Source: Glycomyces paridis
Lineage (GTDB): Bacteria; Actinomycetota; Actinomycetes; Mycobacteriales; Micromonosporaceae
Reading direction: 5' to 3'
Length of the DNA: 64,000 nt
NCBI RefSeq assembly: GCF_004912155.1
Contig: NZ_STGX01000004.1
Coordinates: 183,776 to 247,775, forward strand
The notes under the pieces were generated by a model. The model was not told the DNA's origin, ran no database searches, and was given only the letters and a program-made list of their open reading frames with translations. The first letter of the stretch is position 1; every line of letters begins with the position of its first letter. Position numbers and translations under genes: made by a program. Below, one piece after another: positions 10,558 to 18,309 of this stretch.

Positions 10558-11453
10558 AGCGCGACCGCCTCTCGGAGGGCGTAACCCGCATCGAAATGTC
10601 GTTCCCATTGGGCGAGGTAGGGGTTGACGGGGCGCCGATCCTCGCCCGGCGCCCCGGTGAGCAGCGATGCGGCCTTGACCTTCGCGAGCCCGATGGCGGC
10701 GCTCGCGGATCTGGGACGCGCGGGCCGGGGCGCTCGCCTCCATTCGACTTCGATGCACGGCAGCGCCGTTCCGAGTGCGGGTGCCTGCTCGGTCCGCTTG
10801 GCCCAGGGCGTCAGGAGCCGAAGCCAGAGGATTCGCAGCGAGGTCCAGAGCCGCGGCACGCGGCGCTCTCTGGTCAGGTCGGCGACGAGGTGTGCTCGGT
10901 GCAGCTCATGGGATTCGATCAGGAATCGCGACCAGGCCTGTTCTCGGAGGCGCCCGAAGTCGTGGCGACGGCCGTCGTCTTCGGCGCCGCCTCGGCCCCT
11001 GGTCGGCGGTGTCGAAGGCGGTGGCGGCGGTCCGCCGAAGCGACCGCCGCGCGGTTCTTCGGCTCCTTCGGAGGGCGGGCCCGGAGACGGCCTGTGTTCC
11101 GGGCGTTCGCCCTCGGCCGGATCGGGCAGTTGCCCTCGCCGGTGCCTGCCGGTCCGCCGGTCGGCGTACCACCCCGGGGAGCCGAAGGACCCGGGATCGG
11201 CCGGGTCGTCCGGGCGGTCCCGGTCGATGATCCAGGTGTCACCGGGCCTGTGGCGAAGCTGGGCAGTGTCGGGTCGGGGGTCGGGCCTCTGCGATTCGGG
11301 GTCGCAGCGGCCGGAACCAGACTCCTCTCGGCTGGCTCCGGCAGCTTGAACCACCTGGTCAAGGTACGCGGGAAGATCCGGTCGGCGATTCTGGTTCGCA
11401 CCGGAATGACTGTTTCCGGGCAGCCCGGAATAGCGTATGGTCGAAGACGACAA
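10554..11453 (-). CDS. unrecognised Pro/Arg-rich protein, start uncertain
   Basis: The frame is strongly coding (G/C third positions) from about 11350 down to the stop at 10554. It overlaps the next gene start. TTG 11453 is a possible start because AGGGAG sits about nine bases before it; GTG 11354 is an alternative, and no ATG fits. The N-terminal half is disordered and rich in Pro, Arg, Gly and Asp, with WIIDRDRPDDPADPGSF and GSPGWYADRRTGRHRR. The C-terminal 120 residues look folded (ARFLIESHELHRAHLV-like helices, then PCIEVEWRR and YLAQWERHFDAGYAL). No family is recognised. It may be a toxin-side or effector gene whose partners are the two small downstream genes. Confidence 0.55.
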   Translation of the reverse strand: MSSSTIRYSGLPGNSHSGANQNRRPDLPAYLDQVVQAAGASREESGSGRCDPESQRPDPRPDTAQLRHRPGDTWIIDRDRPDDPADPGSFGSPGWYADRRTGRHRRGQLPDPAEGERPEHRPSPGPPSEGAEEPRGGRFGGPPPPPSTPPTRGRGGAEDDGRRHDFGRLREQAWSRFLIESHELHRAHLVADLTRERRVPRLWTSLRILWLRLLTPWAKRTEQAPALGTALPCIEVEWRRAPRPARPRSASAAIGLAKVKAASLLTGAPGEDRRPVNPYLAQWERHFDAGYALREAVAL

Positions 11454-11477
11454 CGGAGCTTGCTCCCTTGTTTTGGA

Positions 11478-11522
11478 GCCGCCCGGTGGATCTTGTTTGG
11501 CGACTAGGGCCACCGGGCGGCG
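11478..11522. terminator. inverted repeat, possible terminator
   Basis: Twelve bases, GCCGCCCGGTGG (11478-11489), are perfectly repeated in inverse at 11510-11521 with a 20-base loop. It lies between the minus-strand genes at 11642 and 10554, so it could end the first transcript. There is no U-tract on either strand, so termination is only suggested. Confidence 0.4.
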
Positions 11523-11641
11523 TCGTTGAGACGGCCATATGAAGTTGGAACACGCTTCGAAGCGCGCTGACCAAATGGTGAGGGAACAACTCCCGGTTGT
11601 CAACCACCCCTCACGGAGTGTCGCGAAGTCTCAAATGGACT

Positions 11642-12640
11642 TCAGTCCTCCGGCCCGGCGACCAGCCCCTCCCCGCCTTCGACGGATGAGACGCAGTCTC
11701 CTTGTACGCCAACAATAAAGTCAAAGGTCTCAACGGCGATCTCGCCCTCGAGCTTGATGCTCACATCGAAAATCGTGGCGGAAGTCTCTGAGTTTTCATT
11801 CTCCACGGCCCCCAAGGAGTACCCGGATCTCCAGCCATTCTCCGTCTCCCACTCGCCGATGACCGAGTTGAGCTGCACAGCCATGATCCCGAAGAACGAG
11901 TCGCATTGCATCTCAGTAGCGGCGGTGACATCGCGATTTCCAACGATCTGGGTCATGTAGTCGTTGGCGATCAGGGCCGGATCGCCGACTTCAGTCGAGG
12001 AGTCATCAGAGCTCGGCTCTTGGCTCGCAGTCCTAACGGCGTCGGAAACGCAGAACTTCCCACTATCGAATTCCTGCACTGTCACCATGAACTCTTCGAA
12101 TCGACGTTCATTCCTATAGTTGTAACTGACAGTTCCCGTGATGCTCACTCCAGCCGCCACGCTGATCGGATCACCGGTACTCGCATCGATACGAGGCGCA
12201 CCACCGAGCTCCTTCGCGTAGTCCTCACTGATGGAGTTCAAGTCCGAAGGCTTTACCTCAGGAGAAGCGTCAGCGCAAAGTACGTTGTCCGCATCCTTCA
12301 GGTCTCCAGACGAACCAGCGACCAGGTAACTCCAGGCCGCCCCCTTTGCATCGGTTGCGTCTGCTTCCCAGGGATCCTCATCTTCGGGACTGCCGGTGGC
12401 GGCGAAGCCTGGAGCCACCCAAGCTCCGAGGGCCAGAAGGATGATCCAGCCTGCGGTCAGGGTGCCGACGCGCTTCCACTTGCGGGGCGGGTCGGCGAAC
12501 TCGGTGTTCTCGTCCTCGTCGACCTCGACCACGCGGTACTGCTTCCCCGAGGCGCTCCGGACGACCGAGGCGGAAGCTCGGTTGGCAGACCGTCGCGCAC
12601 GACCACGGCCGGCGACACGCCGGAAGACACCTCTACGCAT
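11642..12640 (-). CDS. single-pass membrane protein with large extracytoplasmic region
   Basis: ATG 12640 is preferred over GTG 12649 because AGGGTG lies six bases upstream. The protein has 332 residues. A very basic Arg/Ala N-terminus (about 1-35) and an acidic linker lead to one TM helix (GTLTAGWIILLALGAWVAPG, about residues 60-78). About 250 extracytoplasmic residues follow. That part contains two similar alpha/beta segments with Trp/Cys landmarks (AAWSYLVAG, then ANDYMTQIVGN), resembling tandem NTF2/lumazine-like domains seen in actinobacterial membrane proteins. Four Cys in the exported part (VLCADASPE, KFCVSDAV, MQCDSFFG, GDCVSS) could form two disulfides. Function is unknown. Third-position GC is lower than in its neighbours, suggesting less adapted or acquired DNA. 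Confidence 0.82.
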   Translation of the reverse strand: MRRGVFRRVAGRGRARRSANRASASVVRSASGKQYRVVEVDEDENTEFADPPRKWKRVGTLTAGWIILLALGAWVAPGFAATGSPEDEDPWEADATDAKGAAWSYLVAGSSGDLKDADNVLCADASPEVKPSDLNSISEDYAKELGGAPRIDASTGDPISVAAGVSITGTVSYNYRNERRFEEFMVTVQEFDSGKFCVSDAVRTASQEPSSDDSSTEVGDPALIANDYMTQIVGNRDVTAATEMQCDSFFGIMAVQLNSVIGEWETENGWRSGYSLGAVENENSETSATIFDVSIKLEGEIAVETFDFIVGVQGDCVSSVEGGEGLVAGPED

Positions 12641-13022
12641 GAGGCTCACCCTATTGGACGAGGCCCACCGACATCAAGCAACAGACCAGCTCTCGACCTC
12701 ACGCGAACACTTCGGTCACCCGCCCTGCCTGTATGAAAGCTACGATTGATCGCCACAGAACGAAACTCGGCCTCACCTCGCCAACAGGAAGACCTGCCGC
12801 GGACACGCCGCCTCCGCTCCGAAATCTGTGCCCATGCCCTCCTCCTCCGGCGAGACGAAGAGCGGCACTGGCAAGTACTCCCCCTGAGCAGCGGGCGGTC
12901 GACGCCTGGCTTGAGACCCCCGGCAATACGCTGACCACCACCCACGGTCTGGAACTCACGGGAGTGATCTTCCAGAAGTACGAGTATTGAGCGATTCACG
13001 ATTCGAGAGGGGCATTCTGATC
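12641..13022. other. divergent intergenic region
   Basis: About 380 bases separate the minus-strand membrane protein from the plus-strand pair at 13023. Short open frames on both strands (for example 12746-12934 plus) show no ribosome site and Arg-rich, frame-shadow composition. One reads RRLRSEICAHALLLRRDEE, which could be a decayed gene fragment. Promoters for both flanking genes must lie here, but I cannot place them convincingly. Confidence 0.4.
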
Positions 13023-13400
13023 ATGATCGAGCTCGCGATCTGGCAGCACGCAGGCGTTCCGGGCCTGAGCGAGGCCAAAGCGCAACTCCAGAGCATCATC
13101 GGCGACCAGCATCCTGTCCCCGTGCAGGAACTCGGGCCATCGATGCAGGAGTTCGTGCGAGAGGTTCAACGGCGGGTTCCCGGCATCGGGCTCGTCGGTT
13201 CGCAGGGGCCCGCCGAGGACTCGCGCTACTCGCGCCACGGCGTCGTGGTGCAGCTCGGGAACGACCTGCCCGAGAATGCCTACGAACTGGTGTTGAGCAC
13301 CGCGAACAAGCTGAAGCTCGCGTTCTACGACCCGGACATGGACCTCGCCGTCGGATCCGAGGACATGAGCGACATCGCCATTCACGATAAGAAGTCTTGA
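13023..13400 (+). CDS. small protein, first of a tandem paralogous pair
   Basis: ATG 13023 gives 125 residues; TTG 12987 is an alternative start. The protein is acidic, soluble and without signal or TM. It aligns end to end with the next gene: ELAIWQ/ELGIWS near the start, an F-x-R/E-V-R core, then YSRHGVVVQLGNDLPENAYELV against the corresponding YSRSGIVVRFPNEI. The pair clearly arose by duplication. Domain family is unrecognised. Tandem small acidic proteins in an accessory region are often immunity proteins, an inference only. Its TGA overlaps the TTG start of the second copy. Confidence 0.8.
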   Translation: MIELAIWQHAGVPGLSEAKAQLQSIIGDQHPVPVQELGPSMQEFVREVQRRVPGIGLVGSQGPAEDSRYSRHGVVVQLGNDLPENAYELVLSTANKLKLAFYDPDMDLAVGSEDMSDIAIHDKKS

Positions 13401-13777
13401 TTCAAGTTCGGGAGCTGGGGATCTGGTCGGCGCCGCAGTTGCTCGACGTCGCCGCCGCCGAAGCGCGGTTCCAGTCCGTGCTTGAGGACGAGGCGCCCGT
13501 GCCACTGGACGGCCTCGAACCACGACTCCAGGCGTTCGTCGGCCGGGTCGCCGAGCACGCCCCACAAGCCGAGATCGTAGCGGTAGGGCGCGGCGGCGGG
13601 GGGCCGCTGTACTCGCGTTCAGGAATCGTCGTCCGATTTCCCAACGAGATCACGCGAGAGGTCTACCCGAGTGTGATCAGCTCTGCCATGAAGCTTGATC
13701 TGCACACTTATGACCGCTTTCGAAAGTCCGTCACCGGCAGAAGCGTGGATCCCGACATCACCACCCGCTCAACCTGA
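13397..13777 (+). CDS. small protein, second of the tandem pair
   Basis: The start is TTG 13397, overlapping the stop of the first copy (TTGA), so translation is coupled; 126 residues. It shares the ELGIW start, the AFVGRVAEHAPQAEIVAVG block and YSRSGIVVRFPNEI with its neighbour but is diverged (roughly one third identical by eye). The C-terminus (about the last 20 residues) has no counterpart. Retention of two diverged copies suggests each has a separate partner or specificity. No family is recognised. Confidence 0.75.
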   Translation: MIQVRELGIWSAPQLLDVAAAEARFQSVLEDEAPVPLDGLEPRLQAFVGRVAEHAPQAEIVAVGRGGGGPLYSRSGIVVRFPNEITREVYPSVISSAMKLDLHTYDRFRKSVTGRSVDPDITTRST

Positions 13778-13995
13778 GCCGTCAGCTCTCAGTCAGGTGG
13801 AAAGGCGACGACGATGGCGGTCTTTCACGCCCTCGTCGAACTCGCCCGCCCGAAGCGCTTGTGGCCCGGCAGACTCGTACTCGCCCGAGTCGGTTATCCG
13901 ACAGCGCTTCAGCGCAGACCCGTGTTGCGATGGCCGGTGCGGGCGGCTTCCGTCGCTCCGAGCGGATTCATCACTGAACGAATCGAGACCGGACC

Positions 13996-14502
13996 ATGGC
14001 ATCACGTCAGGCGGGCGACAGGATCAGCTTTCGAGTGCGACACCCGTCGATGAGGATCGACTGCCCGACGACGTTCGAGGCCGAGATCCCGTCTCCTGAG
14101 GCAGGTCCCAGTTCCTCCCACGCCATATGCGACGAGTGCGGAGAGACGGTCTGGGTCCAGGTCCTACCCGCCCGGCCGCCTCGCACCTGGAAGGGCCGGA
14201 CGGCCATCGCGGTCCTGGCGACGGCGGCGCTGGGGATGTTCATCGGCGCCATCGCGAGGATCAGCACCTGGACCGACGAGAACATCGACGCGCCACCGAG
14301 CATGTCCGCCAACAGGGCCGGTGCCATCGACGCCCTCTTCAGCGACGGCGCATCGGCGGCACTCTTCCTCGGGTTCGTCATCCTGCTGATCGCGCTGATG
14401 GCAACGGCGTCGCGAGGCGCCGCCCTCCAACCCCACCCCGACTACATCGGCAGGCACGGACTCAGCGAGGTCAAACGACAGGAGCACCGCGCCGCCGAAT
14501 GA
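13996..14502 (+). CDS. two-TM protein with N-terminal zinc-ribbon-like motif
   Basis: The protein has 168 residues from ATG 13996 (ATG 14050 is an internal alternative; neither has a strong ribosome site). The N-terminal part has MRIDCP and later ICDECGETVWV, a partial C..CxxC zinc-ribbon pattern with only three cysteines visible. Two membrane helices follow (about residues 68-90 and 123-143) with a Ser/Asp loop between them. The C-terminus is charged and cytoplasmic. No function is recognised. It follows the tandem pair on the same strand after about 220 bases. Confidence 0.65.
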   Translation: MASRQAGDRISFRVRHPSMRIDCPTTFEAEIPSPEAGPSSSHAICDECGETVWVQVLPARPPRTWKGRTAIAVLATAALGMFIGAIARISTWTDENIDAPPSMSANRAGAIDALFSDGASAALFLGFVILLIALMATASRGAALQPHPDYIGRHGLSEVKRQEHRAAE

Positions 14503-14639
14503 GCAAGTCGCCCTGACCTTCGAGACCGCCCGATCAGGTCGCTGCGACCGAACCGCCTCCAGGCCCCTCCCTCGCGCGGGGGAGGCGGGACCCGCCGGAG
14601 AGGGACGCCGATCGGTTGCGGCGATTCGAGACTGGGGGC

Positions 14640-15572
14640 ATGAGCCTCTCGTTTCAACAAGCGCTGCATATCGTCACGACCGCGCCGGCGCCGCGGCGGC
14701 GGCCGGTGCGGGATGTGGTGGCGATGTCCAGGCCGCGGTTCTGGACGGCGTCGGTGGTGATGGCGGAGATCGGGTTCGTGCTGGCGACGCAACGGCTGGT
14801 GCCGCGCGGGCCGGAGCTGGTGGTGATGGCGCAGTTGATACTGGTGACGGGCCCGCTGCTGTGGCTGGCGGTGCTGGCGGTCAACGACGCGCACGACCTC
14901 GCGAGCGACCGGTTGAACCCGCGCAAGGCCGCCTCGCCGCTCGTGGCGGGCAGGGTCTCACCGCAGGGCGCCGTGCGGATCGCGCTGGCGGCGGGCGGCG
15001 CCGCGGTGTTGGCCGCGTTGTCGATCGGGCCGCTGTTCGCGTTCGGGACCGCGCTGGTGGTGGCGCTCGGGTGGGCGTACTCGGTGCCGCCGGTGCGGTT
15101 GAAGGCCAGGCCCGGCGCCGATCTGCTGGCGAACGCGGTCGTGGGGGTGCTCGGGCCGCTGGGCGGCTGGGTCGCGTTCACCGGTGGCGCGCACGGCTTC
15201 CCGTGGCAGCTGGCGGTCCTCGGGGTCCTCGCGGCGGCGGCGCTGTACCTGCCGACCACGGCCGCCGACAGGGACGCCGACCGGCGGGCGGGGATCGCGA
15301 CGATCGCGGTTCGGCTCGGCCCGCGCGGGACGTTCGAGCTCGGCTTCGCGCTGTGGACGGCGAGTGCGGTCATGGCGTTCTTCCTGTCGTACAACGGCGT
15401 CGTCCTGGACCGCTCGCTGCTGCCCGTCCAGGCGGTCGCGACCCCGATCCTGCTGGTGCTGTATCGGGTGCTGCTGAAGGGCAGGCCGTCCTTCACGGCC
15501 ATCACGGTGGTCGCGACCGCCTATCTGGTCCCCTGCGCGGCCTTCGCACTGACCTATGTGGAGTCCATCTGA
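14640..15572 (+). CDS. UbiA-family prenyltransferase
   Basis: ATG 14640 follows a GGGGG ribosome site; 310 residues. It is an integral-membrane prenyltransferase that transfers a polyprenyl chain to an aromatic or sugar acceptor. The first aspartate-rich motif is NDAHDLASDRLNP (about residues 82-94). The second is TTAADRDADRRAG (about 205-217). Both bind Mg-diphosphate. Eight to nine hydrophobic helices are visible. The short size and N-DxxD-xxx-D spelling match UbiA homologues of menaquinone or specialised metabolism, but no partner genes lie nearby, so the acceptor cannot be named. A bidirectional C-rich inverted repeat sits just upstream (about 14566-14600). Confidence 0.9.
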   Translation: MSLSFQQALHIVTTAPAPRRRPVRDVVAMSRPRFWTASVVMAEIGFVLATQRLVPRGPELVVMAQLILVTGPLLWLAVLAVNDAHDLASDRLNPRKAASPLVAGRVSPQGAVRIALAAGGAAVLAALSIGPLFAFGTALVVALGWAYSVPPVRLKARPGADLLANAVVGVLGPLGGWVAFTGGAHGFPWQLAVLGVLAAAALYLPTTAADRDADRRAGIATIAVRLGPRGTFELGFALWTASAVMAFFLSYNGVVLDRSLLPVQAVATPILLVLYRVLLKGRPSFTAITVVATAYLVPCAAFALTYVESI

Positions 15573-15648
15573 GGCCGGTGCGGCGGGCTGCGGGCGCTTG
15601 TCCTTCCCGAAGCGCCGCTGCTGAACGGCCGCGCCCGAAGCGGTGACG

Positions 15649-15993
15649 TCACTCGGGGAGGTTCTCGAGTTCGGGGAGGCGTCCGTGTGCGACGGCGGCC
15701 GCGGCGGCGGCGAAGTCGGGGGCTTCGCCTGCCGCGACGAGGAGTCGGGCGAGCGCGTCGGCGGCGGAGGCCTTGTCGGCCGCCGCCGCTCTGCGTTCGA
15801 GTGCGTTCGCGCCGTTGAGGGCCCGATGCGCGCGGAGGTAGTCGGCGACGAGGAGGGCCCGCAGTTCGCTCCAGCGGACGGCGTTGCCGAGTTCGGTCGC
15901 GGTGCACTCGCAGTCGGGCCTGGGCTCGCGGCAGCGGCGGCAGGGGCGGTCGGTCGTCCGCGGTCCGCCGGCCTGGGGACGGGCGCCGGTCAT
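15649..15993 (-). CDS. Cys-cluster small protein of the XRE-linked locus
   Basis: ATG 15993 overlaps the stop of the upstream gene (ATGA); 114 residues. The N-terminal third has a compact Cys cluster, CRRCREPRPDCEC (about residues 18-30), likely binding a metal. The remainder is an Ala-rich helical domain (WSELRALLVADYLRAHRAL and ALARLLVAAGEAPDFAAAAA). It is the second gene of a two-gene minus-strand operon that faces an XRE regulator across a shared promoter region. The family is unrecognised; a DNA- or partner-binding accessory role is plausible. Confidence 0.75.
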   Translation of the reverse strand: MTGARPQAGGPRTTDRPCRRCREPRPDCECTATELGNAVRWSELRALLVADYLRAHRALNGANALERRAAAADKASAADALARLLVAAGEAPDFAAAAAAVAHGRLPELENLPE

Positions 15994-16472
15994 CGGGTGC
16001 CGTTCACGCGGGTCGGGCCGGGGCTCGGCGAGGCCCGGAGGCGCTCGCCGAGGGCCGGGGCCGATTCGAGCGGGAGCCCGTTGTCGCCCTTGCCTTCGGG
16101 ACTGAACCGGTGCGAGTACCCCTCGGTCATGGTCGCCGACACGCCTTCGAGCCGGCCGGCGGCGGCTTCGAGCTCGACCGAGATGGTGCGGACCTGGTAG
16201 GCGACCTCGCGCAGGCGCACGACGACGTCTCGTTCCTTGGTGCCGTCGTCGAGGTGGATGACGTGGTTGGCGAGGGCGCGGCTCAAGTCGTGGAAGCGCT
16301 CGTCGAGGGCGCCGACGACGGTGTCGTACTTCCAGGAGGAGAGGCCGCGCTGATGCAGGCCTGCGGCGGCGAGCGCGAGGTCGTCGAGAGCGTCGGCGAC
16401 GAGCTGCCTTGCGGTGAGGACGCGGACGACGGCGTCGTGCACGTCGACCGGTTTCGTCGTGGACTCGGTCAT
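15990..16472 (-). CDS. helical protein, divergent from XRE regulator
   Basis: ATG 16472 has GGAG ten bases upstream; 160 residues. The core (about residues 10-125) is predicted all-helical: VVRVLTARQLVADALDDLAL, LDERFHDLSRALANHVIHLD and VRLREVAYQVRTISVELEAA. There is a Gly/Pro tail and no TM or signal. The pattern of amphipathic helices suggests a four-helix-bundle-like partner or scaffold. Function is unrecognised. Its promoter must share the 16473-16940 region with the divergent XRE gene. Confidence 0.75.
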   Translation of the reverse strand: MTESTTKPVDVHDAVVRVLTARQLVADALDDLALAAAGLHQRGLSSWKYDTVVGALDERFHDLSRALANHVIHLDDGTKERDVVVRLREVAYQVRTISVELEAAAGRLEGVSATMTEGYSHRFSPEGKGDNGLPLESAPALGERLRASPSPGPTRVNGTR

Positions 16473-16940
16473 GTGGGACTCCAAGCATGGTGCGGTGGAT
16501 CGAGGGGGCCGACGGAGGATCGCCGCATTCGGCGTCCCGCTCGCCGCGGGTTTGCAGGGAGGCCCCGCCCCCTCCAACGGGGCCTCCCGATCGGGGGAGT
16601 CGTGCTCTACCCCGTTCTCGGCGGCCCCCCACCCTTCAGAAGTGACCGGCCGAGCGTCCGAGGGCTCCCGCAGCGGAGTGCCCTCTCGCATCTGGTGGCA
16701 TATCAGGTTTCCACTCAGATGACGTATCGATGCGTCGTATCTTAGCCACATGACCTACAGATAGGTCAAGACTTCCGGGCGAAAAACTTCTGCCATAGCG
16801 AGAACTCCCTGTTCAAGTGCGCCATGAAACCTGAGCGTCACCCCCCGAACACCCGCAGCAGCGACCGCATGGCTACGATGACGTATCCATGAGCACTCCT
16901 ATATCGGACAAGGAGGGAAGATTCATATGCCAGCTACACT
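16473..16940. promoter_or_regulatory. divergent control region with repeats and a palindrome
   Basis: This region separates the minus-strand pair from the plus-strand XRE regulator. The 15-mer GATGACGTATCGATG (16718-16732) recurs as GATGACGTATCCATG (16878-16892), with one mismatch. Between them lies a perfect palindrome, TGACCTA-caga-TAGGTCA (16751-16768). A GTCGTATC half-word lies at 16733-16740. A TACACT -10-like hexamer at 16935-16940 abuts the regulator start. These are the natural operator candidates for XRE autoregulation. Confidence 0.6.
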
Positions 16941-17462
16941 GTGACCGTGACAGATGAAGACTCCATCCAAGACGGGCCCGGCGAAGTTCCGTCGCTGCGG
17001 AACCCCGCGTTCAAGGACTGGGTCGAACGTTCCGTCACCGAACTGCAACGGCTACACGGCTGGACGAAGGCCGAGGTCGCAAGGCGCGGAGGCCTGTCGC
17101 GTCAGCAGGTGAACCGGTGGCGCGGCATCGGCGGACCGCAATCGCTCCCCGAGGCCGAGACGCTCATCGTCTTCTGCCGGAGTCTGGACCTCGATCTGGC
17201 AGAGCCCTACCGCATTCTGGGATGGGACGCCGCGACGCCGACGGCCGGCGGTCGCAGGCCCGCCCCGCACCCCGTCGCCGACCACGAGCTGCGCATGAAG
17301 ATGCAGCGGGTCCGCTTCCTACTGGAGGACCCGTACCTCGACGATGACGATCGCGCGCTCCTGGAGCACATGATGGACACCCTGATCGTCCAACTCGAGG
17401 TCCGCGTGGCGCGTCGGCGGGAAGCCGTCGAGCGGGACGGGACCCGGTCCGCGGGAGGGTGA
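16941..17462 (+). CDS. XRE-family helix-turn-helix regulator
   Basis: The protein has 173 residues from GTG 16941. If TACACT (16935-16940) is the -10, transcription would begin near the second GTG (16947), giving a leaderless message. Residues about 35-95 form an XRE/Cro helix-turn-helix: GWTKAEVARRGGLSRQQVNRW carries the Q/N-R-W recognition-helix pattern (shown in part). A helical C-terminus (MKMQRVRFLLEDPYLDDDDR) probably dimerises. A five-codon ORF, MPATL, with a strong GGAGGG site starts at 16927 and its TGA overlaps GTG 16941, another way to control the start. It likely regulates itself and the divergent pair. Confidence 0.85.
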   Translation: MTVTDEDSIQDGPGEVPSLRNPAFKDWVERSVTELQRLHGWTKAEVARRGGLSRQQVNRWRGIGGPQSLPEAETLIVFCRSLDLDLAEPYRILGWDAATPTAGGRRPAPHPVADHELRMKMQRVRFLLEDPYLDDDDRALLEHMMDTLIVQLEVRVARRREAVERDGTRSAGG

Positions 17463-17573
17463 CGACGACGGTCCCGATCGGATACCGTCGCCGTCGAGTA
17501 CGTGAGCGTCTCGTAACCGGCCGCCACCACTGTGGCGTCCGAGGATCGTCACCACCTGAAGATTGGTCTCGTC

Positions 17574-18176
17574 ATGGCCTATCAGCACAACGGGATTCGC
17601 ATCCCCTCCGATCACATCAGACACCGGAGTTCACGCTCCGCCTCCGCCGCCGCGCTCATCGCAGGACTGGCAGGGCTCCTCGGCATAGGAAGCCTCGTCC
17701 TCCTCCGCCCGAGCCCCTCGGCGAGCACGGCGATCGCGGTCCTCGCCAGTTCCGCGTTCGTCTGGGCCATCGCGTACTTCGCGGTGTTCTCCATCAAGCG
17801 GGCGGTCGCCCGGGCCTGCACCACGCAGACCGAAGAGGCCGCCAACCTCCTGGCGCACCTGATGGTGCTGTCGCAGGAGAACGCGGCACTCGCGAACGAC
17901 ACCGTCCTGTTCCGCAGCGCCCTGTCCCGGCAGGCCCTGGAGATACACGTCCTCAACGGCCACCACACCGAACTGCGCCTGCGGTTCGACGAGCAGCAGC
18001 TCCTGCTGCGACGCCAGGCGAAGTCCTCGGCCGACGCGCTGCGGCGCGTCAAGTCCATTCAGTACATCCTCAGGATGGCGCCCGAGGAGGAGCCGTTCCC
18101 GAGCGCCTATGCGGGGGTGGACGAGGTCGCCTCCGGGCGGCGCCGTCTGCGGCTCATACGAGACGACCAGTCCTGA
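17574..18176 (+). CDS. two-TM protein with C-terminal coiled coil
   Basis: ATG 17574 gives 200 residues; GTG 17532 would add 14 and is not excluded. Two hydrophobic helices (about residues 22-43 and 48-70) are followed by a long helical, heptad-rich region (EEAANLLAHLMVLSQENAAL, then LRLRFDEQQLLLRRQAK) likely to form a cytoplasmic coiled coil. No catalytic motif is seen and no family is recognised. It follows the XRE gene by about 110 bases on the same strand, so it may be part of that locus. Confidence 0.78.
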   Translation: MAYQHNGIRIPSDHIRHRSSRSASAAALIAGLAGLLGIGSLVLLRPSPSASTAIAVLASSAFVWAIAYFAVFSIKRAVARACTTQTEEAANLLAHLMVLSQENAALANDTVLFRSALSRQALEIHVLNGHHTELRLRFDEQQLLLRRQAKSSADALRRVKSIQYILRMAPEEEPFPSAYAGVDEVASGRRRLRLIRDDQS

Positions 18177-18309
18177 CCGGACGCGGCGGGGCGGGCGGGT
18201 GGGCACCCGTCCCGACGTGGGACGAAGGCCCGGTGGGACCGAATCGGGTCGGGCGCGCCGCTCCCGCTGGGATACTGGTCGCGTCCGGAACGGCTCGCGG
18301 AGGGGCACG

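Noticed and set aside
10431-11507. Plus-strand ORF opposite the 10554 gene
   Set aside because: The minus frame has the expected codon third-position bias and a coupled partner; the plus frame is Gly/Arg/Ser-rich shadow.
11478-11522. Classical intrinsic terminator
   Set aside because: A good stem but no U-tract on either strand; listed only as a possible terminator.
12733-12990. Short plus-strand ORF upstream of the 13023 gene
   Set aside because: No ribosome site, Pro/Arg-rich shadow composition and no third-position GC bias.
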